64,000 nucleotides of DNA from assembly GCA_013287135.1 (NCBI GenBank), contig JABDEK010000006.1:1-64000 (forward strand). The letters are read 5' to 3'. Position 1 is the stretch's first letter. Every line of letters begins with the position of its first letter. The notes below the pieces were generated by a model, which had not been told where the DNA came from, made no database searches, and worked only from the letters and a program-made list of their open reading frames with translations. The position numbers were made by a program, and so were the translations under genes. Source of the DNA: Acidobacteriota bacterium. Its GTDB lineage: Bacteria; Acidobacteriota; Terriglobia; Acidiferrales; UBA7541. Shown piece by piece: positions 37,250 to 47,316 of the stretch.

Positions 37250-38104
37250 ATGGCAAGCGGACCAACTGGACCAGCGGCAGGCAAGCGTTTGCAGGATAAA
37301 GCGCCAATCACCGGCGTGAAAAATCTCGTCGCGGTCGCCAGTGGCAAAGGTGGAGTAGGGAAGACCACCGTCGCCGTAAATCTTGCGATCGCGCTCAAAA
37401 ATATGGGCAACGCGGTGGGCTTACTTGACGCAGACGTTTACGGTCCCAACGTCCCCGTCATGCTCGGCACCAATGAACAGCCTCGCGCCGTGGACGAGCG
37501 CACCATCATCCCGGTGGAAGCTTATGGTCTGAAAATGATTTCCATGGGCCTGCTGAATCCTGGTGACAAGCCCCTCGTCTGGCGCGGCCCCATGCTTCAT
37601 AGCGTGATCCAGCAATTTCTGCGTAGCACGCAATGGGGCGCGCTCGACTACCTCATCGTGGACCTGCCGCCCGGCACTGGTGATGTTCAACTCACGCTGA
37701 TTCAGAGTGTTTCCGTTAGCGGCGCGGTAGTGGTTACCACACCTTCCATCGTCGCTCTCGCTGACGTGCGCAAAGCGATCGAGATGTTCCGGCAAGTGAA
37801 TGTCGAGATTCTTGGCGTGGTCGAGAACATGAGCTATTTCAACTGCCCGCATTGCAAAGGTCGCATCGACGTATTCGGCCACGGCGAAGGCCAGCACATG
37901 GCGAAAACTTTCGGCGTGCCGTTCCTTGGCGAGATTGAAATCGATCCGCAGATTCGCATCGGTGGCGATACCGGTAAGCCCGTTGCCTCGCTCGGCGAAG
38001 ATGCTCCGGGCAGTAAGAGCATTTATGCCATGGCTCGCAATGTCGTCGCGCGGGTCGAAGTCGTGAACCAATCCGCCGGCGCTCCGGTTGTCCAGATTTT
38101 GTAG
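37250..38104 (+). CDS. mrp: Mrp/NBP35-family iron-sulfur carrier ATPase
   Basis: 284 residues. The deviant Walker A SGKGGVGKTT is at residues 28-37 and the rest of the MinD-like fold follows (LLDADVYGPNVP, VDLPPGTGDVQLTL). The C-x2-C motif in NCPHCKG near residue 200 binds the bridging Fe-S cluster in this family, whose members help deliver Fe-S clusters to target proteins. ATG 37250 is preferred, with aaagga just upstream; the open frame reaches back to 37124 without a credible start. It is convergent with cmk. Confidence 0.95.
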   Translation: MASGPTGPAAGKRLQDKAPITGVKNLVAVASGKGGVGKTTVAVNLAIALKNMGNAVGLLDADVYGPNVPVMLGTNEQPRAVDERTIIPVEAYGLKMISMGLLNPGDKPLVWRGPMLHSVIQQFLRSTQWGALDYLIVDLPPGTGDVQLTLIQSVSVSGAVVVTTPSIVALADVRKAIEMFRQVNVEILGVVENMSYFNCPHCKGRIDVFGHGEGQHMAKTFGVPFLGEIEIDPQIRIGGDTGKPVASLGEDAPGSKSIYAMARNVVARVEVVNQSAGAPVVQIL

Positions 38105-38192
38105 TGGCGAACGTTGGCGCGGTTTGGCGCTACCATCTTCGATCATTGACCGCGGTTGACAGGGGCAATACCGGGAGAAACCAGTCCGATTG

Positions 38193-38897
38193 CTAATGTG
38201 CTCTTTGGGCTGTTGCGTTGCCGTTCGCTAACATCACCACGAGCCGCGCAACTTCTTCGGGTTCCATGGCTGTGCTGTCCACTACCACCGCATCACGAGC
38301 ACGCACCAGTGGGGAAGTGGAGCGTTCCAAGTCGCGCCGGTCTCTTTCCCGAATTTCCTCCAGAGTTTTTTGCAGATCGATGGCGTCGCCTTTCTGTTCG
38401 TGTTCGCGCCACCGGCGTTCCGCGCGCACCTCCGGCGAGGCAGTAAGAAAAATTTTCAACTGCGCGTCAGGGAAAACTACGCTTCCGATGTCGCGCCCTT
38501 CCATCACCACGCCGCCCTGCTGACCCGCGCGTCGCTGCTCGGCCACAAGTACCTTCCGAACGCCGGGATTCACCGCAATTTTTGACGCGGCCTGCGAAAC
38601 TTCCGGCGATCGAATCTCTCGGGTCACATCTTCCCCGTCCAAGAACACACGCTGGCCGGCTTCTTCCGCGCGCAAGTCGATGCGAGTGTCCTGCGCGAGA
38701 TCGACAAGAGCGTGTGCGTCCGCATCTTTCGGGGAAAGTTTGTGGCGCAACACTTTCAGCGCAAGCGCGCGATACATTGCACCCGTATCTACGTAAACGT
38801 AGCCAAGTATTTCCGCCACGTGACGTGCCAGCGTGCTCTTGCCCGAACCGACGGGCCCGTCAATCGCGATAATCAATTTTTTTGGCGGCGTGGCCAT
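38193..38897 (-). CDS. cmk: cytidylate kinase
   Basis: 234 residues. It phosphorylates CMP and dCMP for nucleotide salvage and synthesis. The P-loop IAIDGPVGSGKST is at residues 9-21, VDTGAMYRA marks the CMP-binding region and EGRDIGSVVFPDA the next conserved block. The start lies 12 bases after the mutL stop on the same strand, giving the minus-strand order aspS, small membrane protein, mutL, cmk. The last 15 residues (LANGNATAQRAH) are poorly conserved. Confidence 0.97.
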   Translation of the reverse strand: MATPPKKLIIAIDGPVGSGKSTLARHVAEILGYVYVDTGAMYRALALKVLRHKLSPKDADAHALVDLAQDTRIDLRAEEAGQRVFLDGEDVTREIRSPEVSQAASKIAVNPGVRKVLVAEQRRAGQQGGVVMEGRDIGSVVFPDAQLKIFLTASPEVRAERRWREHEQKGDAIDLQKTLEEIRERDRRDLERSTSPLVRARDAVVVDSTAMEPEEVARLVVMLANGNATAQRAH

Positions 38898-38909
38898 TAG
38901 GGAATAATC

Positions 38910-40880
38910 TCAGATTCTTTTGAAAGCTTTTTCGATTTCACGCACGGAATAGCGCAAAACAATTGGGCGGCCGTGCGGACAACTCATCGGGTATTCCGTT
39001 TTCGCCAGCTCGCCGAGGAGCCATTGCATTTTTGTCTGATCCAGCGGGGTATTCACTTTGATTGCCGCATGGCACGAGGTCGAGGCGGCAATCTTCGCTT
39101 GCAGCGAATCGATCGAAATTGCCTGGTTTTCGCGCGCGATTCCGTCCAGGATTTCATAAAGCAGCTTCTCTGCGTCTCCGCTCGATATGCCCGCAGGCGC
39201 GGCTTGAATCGCCACACTTCGTGCGCCCATCAGCTCGGCTTCGAACCCGTTCGCGCGCAGTTCGTCTCCTATTTGCTCGAAAATTACTAATTGACGCGGA
39301 TTTAGTTCCACGATCAGCGGCACTAGCATTCGCTGGCCGCCAAGTTCGCCTTCGCGCCGAGCGCGCAAATGCTGCTCGAATAGAACGCGCTCGTGAGCCA
39401 CGTGTTGATCGATAATCCACAGCCCCTCGGCGTTTACTGCCACGATAAAGCTGCTGCTTACCTGCCCCAGCGGCTTCAAGTCCACAATTTGGTCGGGGCT
39501 TGGCAAAGTGCCAGGAGCAACGGCCGGAGCTACGTCGGCAATTGAGGTTCCGAGCGCATCCCTCTGCACATCAGAGAATTCGCTGCCATTGCCGGTTCCA
39601 AACTGCAGGCGTTGAGGAACCGGTCTGTCCGGCATTCCGGAATGCTCGAATCCCTCAGCCTTCTCAGCGGACGCGGTGAACCCCGGAATTTCAGCTCGAG
39701 GTGGACCCGGAAATGCCTTCGCGTCCGACATCGGCGCGTAGCCTTCCATGCTTCCCGCCGACGACGAAGAGGATATACCGCTGGCGTTCCCGTCTCCCGC
39801 TGCAGCCGCACGCGTGGCCGCAAACCCCGGAACTGGACGCGCATGCGAAAGCGCCAGTCGCAATGAATCGCGCGTGAAGTCATGAACGAACTGCGGATGG
39901 CGGAAGCGCACCTCGATTTTCGCGGGGTGAACGTTTACATCGACTCCTTCGTACGGCAATTCCAGGAAGAGAAGCACGCAAGGGAATACTCCCGGCGGCA
40001 TGATGTTGCGATAAGCCTCGCCGATCGCGTGCAGCAGAAGGCGGTCGCGCACCAAGCGCCGGTTCACAAAAATATAAATTCCGTTCCGGTTGGTACGCTG
40101 CACTTCCGGCCGAGAGGTGAACCCGCTCACGCGGAGCGTAGCCGCTCGCTCTTCGGCTTCGAGCGGCGGTTCGCTGATAGCGCTTCGCACAGGGCCTTCT
40201 GTGAGCGGAATTTCCGTCAACTCGCTTAGCGCCTGACTTCCGAAAATCTGATACACGCGCTCGGAAAGTTTTTCCACCGGCGTGCAATTAAGAATTTCCT
40301 GCGTGGGGGTCTTCAGCAGAAATTGGCAGTCGGGATGCGCCAACGCGTAGTGCGTGACAAGCGAAGCGATGTGGCCGAGCTCGGTAGTTTCTGATTTAAG
40401 GAACTTTCGCCGCGCCGGCACACAATAAAAAATGTCCGCTGCGCTGATCGACGTCCCCGCAGGCAGGCCTGCTGGTTTCACACTGATTAGTTTTCCGCCT
40501 GCAAATTCAACACGCGTGCCTTGTTCGTCCTCGGCCGAACGCGTTTCAAGTACAAGCCTCGAAATTGAAGCAATTGAAGGCAGCGCTTCTCCACGAAAAC
40601 CCAGCGTTGAAATAGAGAGCAAATCGTCCGCGATGAGCAACTTAGAGGTGGCATGGCGCTCGAAGGCCAACAAAGCGTCGTCATGGTGCATTCCCGTGCC
40701 GTCGTCGATCACGCGAATCATGCGCTTGCCGCCAGATTCGGCTTCAATGCGGATCGAGCGCGCGCCGGCGTCCAACGCGTTTTCGAGCAACTCTTTCACC
40801 ACCGAGGCGGGCCGTTCCACGACTTCGCCTGCGGCGATTTTGTTGGCTACGTTTTCCGCGAGTATGCGTATGCGGCTCAT
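38910..40880 (-). CDS. mutL: DNA mismatch repair protein MutL
   Basis: 656 residues. The N-terminal GHKL ATPase is clear: KIAAGEVVERPASVVKELLENALDA, IDDGTGMHHDDALLAFERHATSK and GFRGEALPSIASIS. A variable Pro/Gly/Ser linker spans about 350-450. The C-terminal dimerisation domain has DQHVAHERVLFE, matching the DQHA-x2-E-x4-E endonuclease motif with Val for Ala, and CPHGRP near the end, so it is probably a nicking MutL. No mutS is in the window. The ATG overlaps the upstream membrane-protein stop as ATGA. Confidence 0.97.
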   Translation of the reverse strand: MSRIRILAENVANKIAAGEVVERPASVVKELLENALDAGARSIRIEAESGGKRMIRVIDDGTGMHHDDALLAFERHATSKLLIADDLLSISTLGFRGEALPSIASISRLVLETRSAEDEQGTRVEFAGGKLISVKPAGLPAGTSISAADIFYCVPARRKFLKSETTELGHIASLVTHYALAHPDCQFLLKTPTQEILNCTPVEKLSERVYQIFGSQALSELTEIPLTEGPVRSAISEPPLEAEERAATLRVSGFTSRPEVQRTNRNGIYIFVNRRLVRDRLLLHAIGEAYRNIMPPGVFPCVLLFLELPYEGVDVNVHPAKIEVRFRHPQFVHDFTRDSLRLALSHARPVPGFAATRAAAAGDGNASGISSSSSAGSMEGYAPMSDAKAFPGPPRAEIPGFTASAEKAEGFEHSGMPDRPVPQRLQFGTGNGSEFSDVQRDALGTSIADVAPAVAPGTLPSPDQIVDLKPLGQVSSSFIVAVNAEGLWIIDQHVAHERVLFEQHLRARREGELGGQRMLVPLIVELNPRQLVIFEQIGDELRANGFEAELMGARSVAIQAAPAGISSGDAEKLLYEILDGIARENQAISIDSLQAKIAASTSCHAAIKVNTPLDQTKMQWLLGELAKTEYPMSCPHGRPIVLRYSVREIEKAFKRI

Positions 40881-41311
40881 AAAAGGTGTTTCGTTGGCTT
40901 CATGTTTGGAAACTTAGGATCGAGGGCATTGCGAGCATCTTCAGCGCGAATCTTGTCGTCCTCGTCCTTTTCTTCCTGCGCCACGCTGCGAAGAAAGATG
41001 CGCGTGCCGAACAAGCTTGCTGTGAACACGATGACCACAAGCGTAACACCGAGCCACTGCGGGAACTCAGACATTTGCACCATAATCAAAAAAATAAAGC
41101 CAATCGAGACGCCCAGAACGAGCAGCACCATGAATTGCGGGCGAAGCGCAAGCTTGCGCATAGCCCGAATCAAAAGAATCATACCCGCCGCCACCGCAAC
41201 CGGTATCAGCAGCAGCAACCGATAGGAAATTGCGCGCTCTGAACCAATTCGACTGTCATTTTTCTCCCTGCTTGATTGCGATACCCAATTCGTCGAGCTG
41301 AGACGCGTCAA
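40877..41311 (-). CDS. small membrane protein between aspS and mutL, start uncertain
   Basis: The conserved-looking part has three membrane segments ([59 protein letters not shown]) and a charged end. It stops with ATGA shared with mutL, so it belongs to that operon. The start is unclear: the frame opens with a TTG (41311) inside aspS and no Shine-Dalgarno. A well-placed GGGAG plus ATG at 41259 overlaps the aspS stop but lies in a different frame that closes after 17 codons. A frameshift near 41220-41255 may have separated the true start from the body. Function unknown. Confidence 0.65.
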   Translation of the reverse strand: MTRLSSTNWVSQSSREKNDSRIGSERAISYRLLLLIPVAVAAGMILLIRAMRKLALRPQFMVLLVLGVSIGFIFLIMVQMSEFPQWLGVTLVVIVFTASLFGTRIFLRSVAQEEKDEDDKIRAEDARNALDPKFPNMKPTKHLL

Positions 41312-43034
41312 CTTCAGAGGGCGAGTCGGCCATCAAATCTACCGCAGCGGTGGTCTTAGGGAAGGCGATCACCTCGCGAATGGATTTTTCGCCGGCTAGC
41401 AGCATCACCACGCGGTCGATGCCAAGCGCAATGCCGCCGTGGGGAGGCGTGCCATAAGTGAGCGCGTCGAGGAAGAAGCCGAAACGCTGACGTCCTTGCT
41501 CGTCAGTCAGTCCCAGAGCCTTGAACATGCGCGCCTGCACATCCTGGCGATGAATTCGAATGCTTCCTGAGCCAAGCTCGTTGCCGTTCAAGACCAGGTC
41601 GTAACCCTTTGAACGGCATTCCCATGGCGCAGTTTCGAGCTTGTCCAAATCTTCTTCGACGATTCCAGTAAACGGATGTTGAGCGCTGACCCAGCGTTTT
41701 TCCGTCGCGCTCCATTCGAAAAGCGCGAAGCCAGTGATCCATGCGAATTCCCATTTGCTGCGATCGATCAGGTGGAGCTTGTCTGCGAGATACGAACGGA
41801 TCTGGCCGGCTACGTTTAGCGACGTGTCGCTGTGTTCGATTTGTTCTTTGGCCGCTGCGGCGAGGATCAAATCGCCAGCTTTCGCGCCAACCGCTTCGGC
41901 AAGCTTTTTCAAAGTTTCCGGGCCGAGAGTCTTTTCCAGTGGCGAGGTGATTCCTTCCGCCGCTACTTTCACTGTATAAACACCGCGCGCTCCGGCTGAT
42001 TTCGCGAACTCGCCAAGCTCATCGAACTGTTTGCGCGACCACGAAGCTGCGCCGGGTGCGACAACGGCCTGCACATTTCCCGCGATCTGCAATTTTTCTC
42101 GGCCGCCCTCGAAGAATTGCGTGACGTTGTGCAATTCCATGCCGAAGCGCAGATCGGGCTTGTCCGAGCCGTAGCGGCGAAGCGCCTCTTTGTAGTCAAG
42201 ATGGCGGAACGGGCCTTTGGCTTGGACGCCGACAGCGGCACAGGTTCGTTCCATAACGCGCTCGATTACTTCGAAAATGTCTTGTTGGCGCGGGAAGGAC
42301 ATCTCCAGGTCGAGTTGGGTGAATTCAAGCTGGCGGTCGGCGCGAAAGTCTTCGTCGCGGAAACAGCGTACGATCTGGAAATAGCGGTCCATACCGGAAA
42401 TCATCAGAATCTGCTTGAAGATTTGCGGTGATTGCGGCAGCGCGTAAAACTTTCCGTGATGTATGCGGCTGGGAACCAGACAATCGCGCGCGCCCTCGGG
42501 AGTCGAGCGCGTGAGCATGGGCGTTTCAATTTCAAAGAAGCCAAGCTCGTCGAGCGTCTTGCGAATTTCCAGGATGACACGGTGGCGCAGCTCCAGGTTG
42601 CGATGCGGTTTGGGGCGCCGTAAATCGAGGTAACGATAGCGTAGCCGGGTTTCCTCGCTCGCAGTCACTTCTTCTTCGATTTGGAAGGGAGGCGTCTTCG
42701 AGTTATTGAGTATGTGAAGACGCGTGGCCATCACTTCCACTTCGCCGGAAGGAATATCCGGGTTGCCCTTTTGACGGCGCAGGACGCGGCCTTCTACCGC
42801 GACGACAAATTCTGAGCGCAACTGCTCAGCTTTGGCGTGCGCTACCGGGTGCAGCTCTTTGTTGAAAACAATTTGTGCGATCCCGGCGCGGTCGCGCAGG
42901 TCGATGAAGATCAGCTGGCCGAGGTCACGCCGCCGGTGGACCCAGCCCATCAGCACGACATCTTTGTCCGCGTCGGATGCGCGCAGGTCGCCGCAATAAT
43001 TTGTGCGTTTCAGGTTTCCGAGCGCTTCAAGCAA
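41256..43034 (-). CDS. aspS: aspartyl-tRNA synthetase
   Basis: 592 residues, the bacterial type. It charges tRNA-Asp. The N-terminal OB-fold anticodon domain has [30 protein letters not shown]. Class II motif 2 is [23 protein letters not shown] and motif 3 [14 protein letters not shown]; the bacterial insertion domain lies between. The start is TTG at 43034 with GAGGA eight bases upstream; the ORF has no earlier ATG. hisS precedes it by 71 bases, a common pairing. Confidence 0.97.
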   Translation of the reverse strand: MLEALGNLKRTNYCGDLRASDADKDVVLMGWVHRRRDLGQLIFIDLRDRAGIAQIVFNKELHPVAHAKAEQLRSEFVVAVEGRVLRRQKGNPDIPSGEVEVMATRLHILNNSKTPPFQIEEEVTASEETRLRYRYLDLRRPKPHRNLELRHRVILEIRKTLDELGFFEIETPMLTRSTPEGARDCLVPSRIHHGKFYALPQSPQIFKQILMISGMDRYFQIVRCFRDEDFRADRQLEFTQLDLEMSFPRQQDIFEVIERVMERTCAAVGVQAKGPFRHLDYKEALRRYGSDKPDLRFGMELHNVTQFFEGGREKLQIAGNVQAVVAPGAASWSRKQFDELGEFAKSAGARGVYTVKVAAEGITSPLEKTLGPETLKKLAEAVGAKAGDLILAAAAKEQIEHSDTSLNVAGQIRSYLADKLHLIDRSKWEFAWITGFALFEWSATEKRWVSAQHPFTGIVEEDLDKLETAPWECRSKGYDLVLNGNELGSGSIRIHRQDVQARMFKALGLTDEQGRQRFGFFLDALTYGTPPHGGIALGIDRVVMLLAGEKSIREVIAFPKTTAAVDLMADSPSEVDASQLDELGIAIKQGEK

Positions 43035-43105
43035 TTTTGGTTTCCTCGACCTGAGTTGCTGCTTTCAGTCTATTGTAATTTGTGTCGCGCCGGCGCGTTC
43101 GGGAA

Positions 43106-44419
43106 CTAGGCACGAGTGTCTCGTCTTTCCGATTCAAGATATTCGAGCAAATCAAATTTCGAAAGTTTTTTCTGATCGGAGTCGGCCAGGCGCTTCAGGG
43201 TGAAAGTGCCTGAGTTAACCTCATCTTCGCCGATGATTAGGGCGTAGCGCGCTCCAAGTTTGTCCGCGAGGGCCAGCGATCTCTTGAATTTCATTTCTTC
43301 CGGAGGCAACTCGACGGCAAGGCCAGCTTCGCGAAGTTTTTGAGCGATATTCACTGCTGTAAGATACGCGGCCTGTCCCATCCATGCGACGAAAACCGCC
43401 AACGCAGGGAGCGAGGGCAATTTCCCGCTTTCTTGGAGGGAAAGGATCGCGCGGTCGGTGCCGATGGCGAATCCGATGCCTTTGGTTGGCGGGCCGCCGA
43501 GGAGTTCGACGAGGCCGTCATAGCGGCCGCCGCCACAGACTGCGTTCTGTGAGCCTAGGCCTTCGGCGATGACTTCGAATGTGGTGCGCGTGTAATAGTC
43601 GAGGCCGCGAACGAGACGCCAGTTCTCTTCGTAAGCAATTCCGCGCAGACGGAGCTCTTCTTTTAGCTTGGCGAAGTGCTCGCGGCATTCATCGCAAAGA
43701 TGATCTGAGATGCGTGGCAGTTTTCCAATGATGGCTTGCTCTTCCGGTAGTTTCGAATCGAGAACGCGTAGCGGGTTCGTTTCGATCCGGCGCTGACTGT
43801 CGGGGCCAATCCGGTCTGCGACTTTTCGCAACTCTTCGCGGAGTTTTTCTACGTATTGGGGGCGGCAATTTTTGTCGCCGATCGAATTGATGTAGAGAGT
43901 CGTCCGCGTAAGGTCCGCGCGTTTAAAAAAGGTCATCAGCATTTCGATGACTTCTGCATCGATGGCGGCCGCGTCGGATTGGCCCAGAACTTCCGCGCCG
44001 ATCTGGTAGAACTGGCGGTAGCGTCCTTTTTGTGGCCGCTCGCGGCGGAACATCGGGCCTACGTAGTAGAGTTTTAAGTTTCCAGGGAACGTCTGCATTC
44101 TGTGCTCGATGTAGGAGCGAACTACGCTTGCGGTCGCCTCCGGCCTTAGCGAGTAGGTTTGGCTGGGCTCTTCCTTTGATTCGGCATCGTGACCGATGTT
44201 GAACGTGAACATTTCCTTGGAAACAATGTCAGTGTCAGCGCCTACGGAACGGGCGAATAGTTCGGTTTCTTCGAAGATGGGGAGGCGGATTTCGCGGAAA
44301 TTGTAGGATTCGAAGGTGTTGCGGGCGGTCTGTTCGAACCAATTCCAGAGGGCAGAATCCGGGGGCAATATATCGCGGGTGCCCTTGATAGCCCGGAATT
44401 GGCGTTTATTTTCGGTCAT
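43106..44419 (-). CDS. hisS: histidyl-tRNA synthetase
   Basis: 437 residues. It charges tRNA-His. The opening FRAIKGTRDILPPDSALW is the family N terminus. Class II motifs are visible: motif 2 around YVGPMFRRERPQKGRYRQFYQ and motif 3 GIGFAIGTDRAIL. The His-specific segments RGLDYYTRTTFEV and GGGRYDGLVELLGG are intact, and an anticodon-binding domain ends the protein. No clear Shine-Dalgarno precedes the ATG. It heads the hisS-aspS-mutL run on the minus strand. Confidence 0.97.
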   Translation of the reverse strand: MTENKRQFRAIKGTRDILPPDSALWNWFEQTARNTFESYNFREIRLPIFEETELFARSVGADTDIVSKEMFTFNIGHDAESKEEPSQTYSLRPEATASVVRSYIEHRMQTFPGNLKLYYVGPMFRRERPQKGRYRQFYQIGAEVLGQSDAAAIDAEVIEMLMTFFKRADLTRTTLYINSIGDKNCRPQYVEKLREELRKVADRIGPDSQRRIETNPLRVLDSKLPEEQAIIGKLPRISDHLCDECREHFAKLKEELRLRGIAYEENWRLVRGLDYYTRTTFEVIAEGLGSQNAVCGGGRYDGLVELLGGPPTKGIGFAIGTDRAILSLQESGKLPSLPALAVFVAWMGQAAYLTAVNIAQKLREAGLAVELPPEEMKFKRSLALADKLGARYALIIGEDEVNSGTFTLKRLADSDQKKLSKFDLLEYLESERRDTRA

Positions 44420-44678
44420 GGGATGAAGTGTGTTTATTGTCTGCAGAATGGTTCAAAGTTCGCGATTAGAACGCACGCTCTCCTCTGTTTGCTATAGCTT
44501 ACGATGGTTTCTAATAAATCGAGTTTGCGATTAGAAAATTGTCGGATGCTTCGTTTTTTCCCGGCAGGGAATTTGCCTGCGCCGCTCTGCCTAAAATCAG
44601 GTGCGCTGCCCATCAGACCATTTTACAACACGTAGGCAAGCAAACTTCAGCGTGTGGGGAATCCTCCACAGCGAACGG

Positions 44679-45197
44679 TTAAATTCCGGACTCAGCCTTA
44701 TAACTTTCTTTGTATTCGACGTAGCGCTGGGCGTAGCGGTCGATGGAGTCGAGGTCTTCGGGAGTGAGCGCGCGGCGCAATTTGCCGGGCTGGCCCATGA
44801 AAAGGCTGCCGGGCGGGACGATGGTGCGTTCAGGGACCAGGGTGCCGGCGGCGATAATGCTGCCGGTGCCAATTTTTGCGCCGTTGAGGATGATGCTGCC
44901 CATGCCGATTAAGCAGCGCGATTCGATGGTGCAACCGTGCAGGACGACGGCGTGGCCCACCGTGACGCTGTCGCCGAGAATTAACGGGTTTGTGTCGCGC
45001 ATGACGTGGAGGATCGAGCCATCCTGGATATTCGTCCGCGCGCCGATGCGCATGAAGTTCACGTCACCGCGGAGCACGGCGCAGGGCCACACGCTGGAAT
45101 GTTCGCCGATGACGACGTCACCGATGACCACACCTTGCGGGTCGATGTAGGCAGTTGCAGCGATTTGCGGCGTCTGACCTTGATAAGAGCGGATCAT
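44679..45197 (-). CDS. gamma-carbonic-anhydrase-like left-handed beta-helix protein
   Basis: 172 residues from ATG 45197, which has AAGGA nine bases upstream; a GTG nine codons earlier is less likely. The hexapeptide-repeat beta helix is evident (IGDVVIGEHSSVWPCAVLRGDVNFMRIGARTNIQDGSILHV). The zinc-type histidines correspond to GHAVVLHGCTIE and HVMRD. Proteins of this group (YrdA/CaiE-like) are classed with gamma-carbonic anhydrases, but many show no measured activity, so the reaction is uncertain. Confidence 0.9.
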   Translation of the reverse strand: MIRSYQGQTPQIAATAYIDPQGVVIGDVVIGEHSSVWPCAVLRGDVNFMRIGARTNIQDGSILHVMRDTNPLILGDSVTVGHAVVLHGCTIESRCLIGMGSIILNGAKIGTGSIIAAGTLVPERTIVPPGSLFMGQPGKLRRALTPEDLDSIDRYAQRYVEYKESYKAESGI

Positions 45198-45431
45198 TTC
45201 GACTGGTCCTTGGAAGTTAAACACATCGCTTAAAGACTACCGAAATGGAACGCGTGTCTTCCCGCATCGACAGCGTACTCTGCCATCACTCCAGAAAGAA
45301 CCGCGACTGTCTGGTTCGTCGCGCAGACAAATGAGCCGTGAAAATAGCACACGCACTTGAGACAGACAAGTGTCGCCTGTCCCGGCAGATCTACGGAACG
45401 TTCCCAACTCTAGCGCTGGGCAGGCCTGACG

Positions 45432-45905
45432 ATGTGCGGTCGAACGGGCGCTGGATCCCCAGCACTACTTCCGCCCCAATACGCTTCGACGCTGACGCAA
45501 TGGTTCGGGCTGAGCGCGGCAGCTCTTCCCTACGTGTTGCCGTACATCGGCAGCCCCCGATGCGCGGACCAGATCTGCATGCTCATGCCGACCAAGGTGG
45601 GCGTGAATCTGGGCATTGCCTACGCCATGCAGTTGCCCGATCCCAAGAAAATTCTCGAAGGCGCCGGCAAGCTACATCGCCACGTCAAACTCGAGAGAAA
45701 ATCGGATTTGGAAACTGCGGCTTTGAAGGCTCTTCTCAAAGCCGCTCCCGCGCGCCGGGAAAAGGCCGGCAAACATCAAGAAAGTAAGAATCATATTAAA
45801 GAATCGAAAGTAGACGTTTTTCAGAAGAAGCGCGCGGTCGGCAAACGCGAAGTTAGGCCGGGCTGGACATCGAGGAGAGAAACTCCGCGTTTGTCTTGGT
45901 CTTAG
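45432..45905 (+). pseudogene. DUF1801-like domain remnant
   Basis: 157 codons are open. Residues 55-90 (VGVNLGIAYAMQLPDPKKILEGAGKLHRHVKLE and on to ALKALLKAA) resemble the C-terminal half of DUF1801 proteins. The first half does not look like that domain. The last 50 residues are basic filler that run antisense into the end of rho. I read this as a decayed gene whose start is lost. It is convergent with rho and overlaps its 3' end by about 50 bases. Confidence 0.5.
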
Positions 45906-47112
45906 AGAGGCGGCCCAACAAGAGTTCCATGGCTTCCACAGTCGAAAGGGGACTTAGGACTTTGCGCAGCACCCAGATGCGATTCAGCTCGTCCGGCGGC
46001 AAGAGCAATTCGTCTTTGCGAGTTCCGGAGCGATTGATATCGATGGTCGGGAAGACGCGCTTGTCGACCAGGCGGCGGTCGAGGTTGATTTCCATGTTAC
46101 CCGTTCCCTTAAATTCTTCGAAAATGACGTCGTCCATGCGGCTGCCGGTATCGATAAGGGCCGTGGCGATGATGGTGAGCGAACCACCCTCTTCGATATT
46201 TCGCGCGGCAGCGAAAAAGCGGCGCGGACGTTGCAGAGCGTTGGCATCAATACCGCCGGAAAGAACTTTTCCGGATGGCGGCGTTACGGCGTTGTAAGCG
46301 CGGCCCAGACGCGTGAGCGAGTCGAGCAAAATCACGACATCGCGTTTGTGCTCCACCAGGCGCTTGGCTTTTTCGAGGACCATTTCGGCCACTTGAATGT
46401 GGCGCTGGGGCGGCTCGTCGAAGGTGGAGCTGATGACTTCGCCCTTCACGGTGCGCTGCATGTCGGTAACTTCTTCCGGGCGCTCGTCGATGAGAAGGAC
46501 AATCAGGGCGACTTCCGGATGGTTGGTGGTTACGGAATTGGCTACGGATTGCAACATCATGGTTTTACCGGTGCGCGGGGGAGCGACGATCAATCCGCGC
46601 TGGCCTTTGCCGATGGGGCAAAGCATGTCGAGCACGCGGCCGGTGAGATTTTCCTTGGTGGTCTCCAGACGAATGCGTTCCTGGGGATAGAGGGGCGTGA
46701 GGTTGTCGAAGAAAATCTTGTTGCGCGCCACTTCGGGATCTTCGAAGTTGACCGCTTCGACCTTAATCAGGGCGAAGTAGCGCTCGCCGTCCTTGGGAGG
46801 GCGTACCTGGCCGGAGACTGTGTCGCCGGTGCGCAGATCAAATTTGCGTATTTGCGAGGGCGAGACGTAAATGTCGTCCGGGCCGGGGAGATAGTTGTAT
46901 TCCGGGGCGCGCAGGAAGCCGAAGCCGTCCGGAAGGCACTCCAGGACGCCTTCGGAGAAGATCAGGCCGTTTTTCTCGGTCTGCGCGCGGAGGATCTGGA
47001 AGATCAACTCCTGCTTGCGCATGCCCGAGGCGCCGGGAATGTTGAGTTCCTTGGCGATCTTGGCCAAATCGGTGATGTTCTTATCTTTTAGTTCTGCAAG
47101 GCTAATGCTCAT
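45853..47112 (-). CDS. rho: transcription termination factor Rho
   Basis: 419 residues, the normal length. Rho is the hexameric RNA helicase that ends transcription of untranslated RNA. The N-terminal three-helix domain ([33 protein letters not shown]) leads to the RNA-binding cold-shock domain ([37 protein letters not shown]). The ATPase has Walker [11 protein letters not shown], Walker [17 protein letters not shown], and the Q-loop region. The C terminus is short. A perfect GCCTGA/TCAGGC hairpin lies in its leader. Confidence 0.98.
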   Translation of the reverse strand: MSISLAELKDKNITDLAKIAKELNIPGASGMRKQELIFQILRAQTEKNGLIFSEGVLECLPDGFGFLRAPEYNYLPGPDDIYVSPSQIRKFDLRTGDTVSGQVRPPKDGERYFALIKVEAVNFEDPEVARNKIFFDNLTPLYPQERIRLETTKENLTGRVLDMLCPIGKGQRGLIVAPPRTGKTMMLQSVANSVTTNHPEVALIVLLIDERPEEVTDMQRTVKGEVISSTFDEPPQRHIQVAEMVLEKAKRLVEHKRDVVILLDSLTRLGRAYNAVTPPSGKVLSGGIDANALQRPRRFFAAARNIEEGGSLTIIATALIDTGSRMDDVIFEEFKGTGNMEINLDRRLVDKRVFPTIDINRSGTRKDELLLPPDELNRIWVLRKVLSPLSTVEAMELLLGRLSKTKTNAEFLSSMSSPA

Positions 47113-47131
47113 CGAGTTTATTCCTTCTTAA

Positions 47132-47146
47132 GCCTGATTTTCAGGC
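47132..47146 (-). promoter_or_regulatory. hairpin in the rho leader
   Basis: On the minus strand GCCTGA and TCAGGC pair perfectly around three bases (AAA), 20-34 bases before the rho ATG and just ahead of the AAGGAA Shine-Dalgarno. rho is autoregulated in several bacteria, but nothing here shows what this stem does. Confidence 0.4.
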
Positions 47147-47316
47147 GTGATTTATTTCTGAATGGACTGCGGGCGGGCGCAACTTCGAACCTGCCACTTC
47201 TGTCCAAATTAAAACCGGGTCACTACTTGGACTGAACTTTTATTTGAATCAGACAATCTGAATCCCCCGGTTGCGGGCCGAACCTGCTTAGCAGGATGTG
47301 AGAGAGCCGGAGGGTT

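Noticed and set aside
46231..47091. 286-codon plus-strand frame opposite rho
   Set aside because: Antisense shadow of Rho with no independent support.
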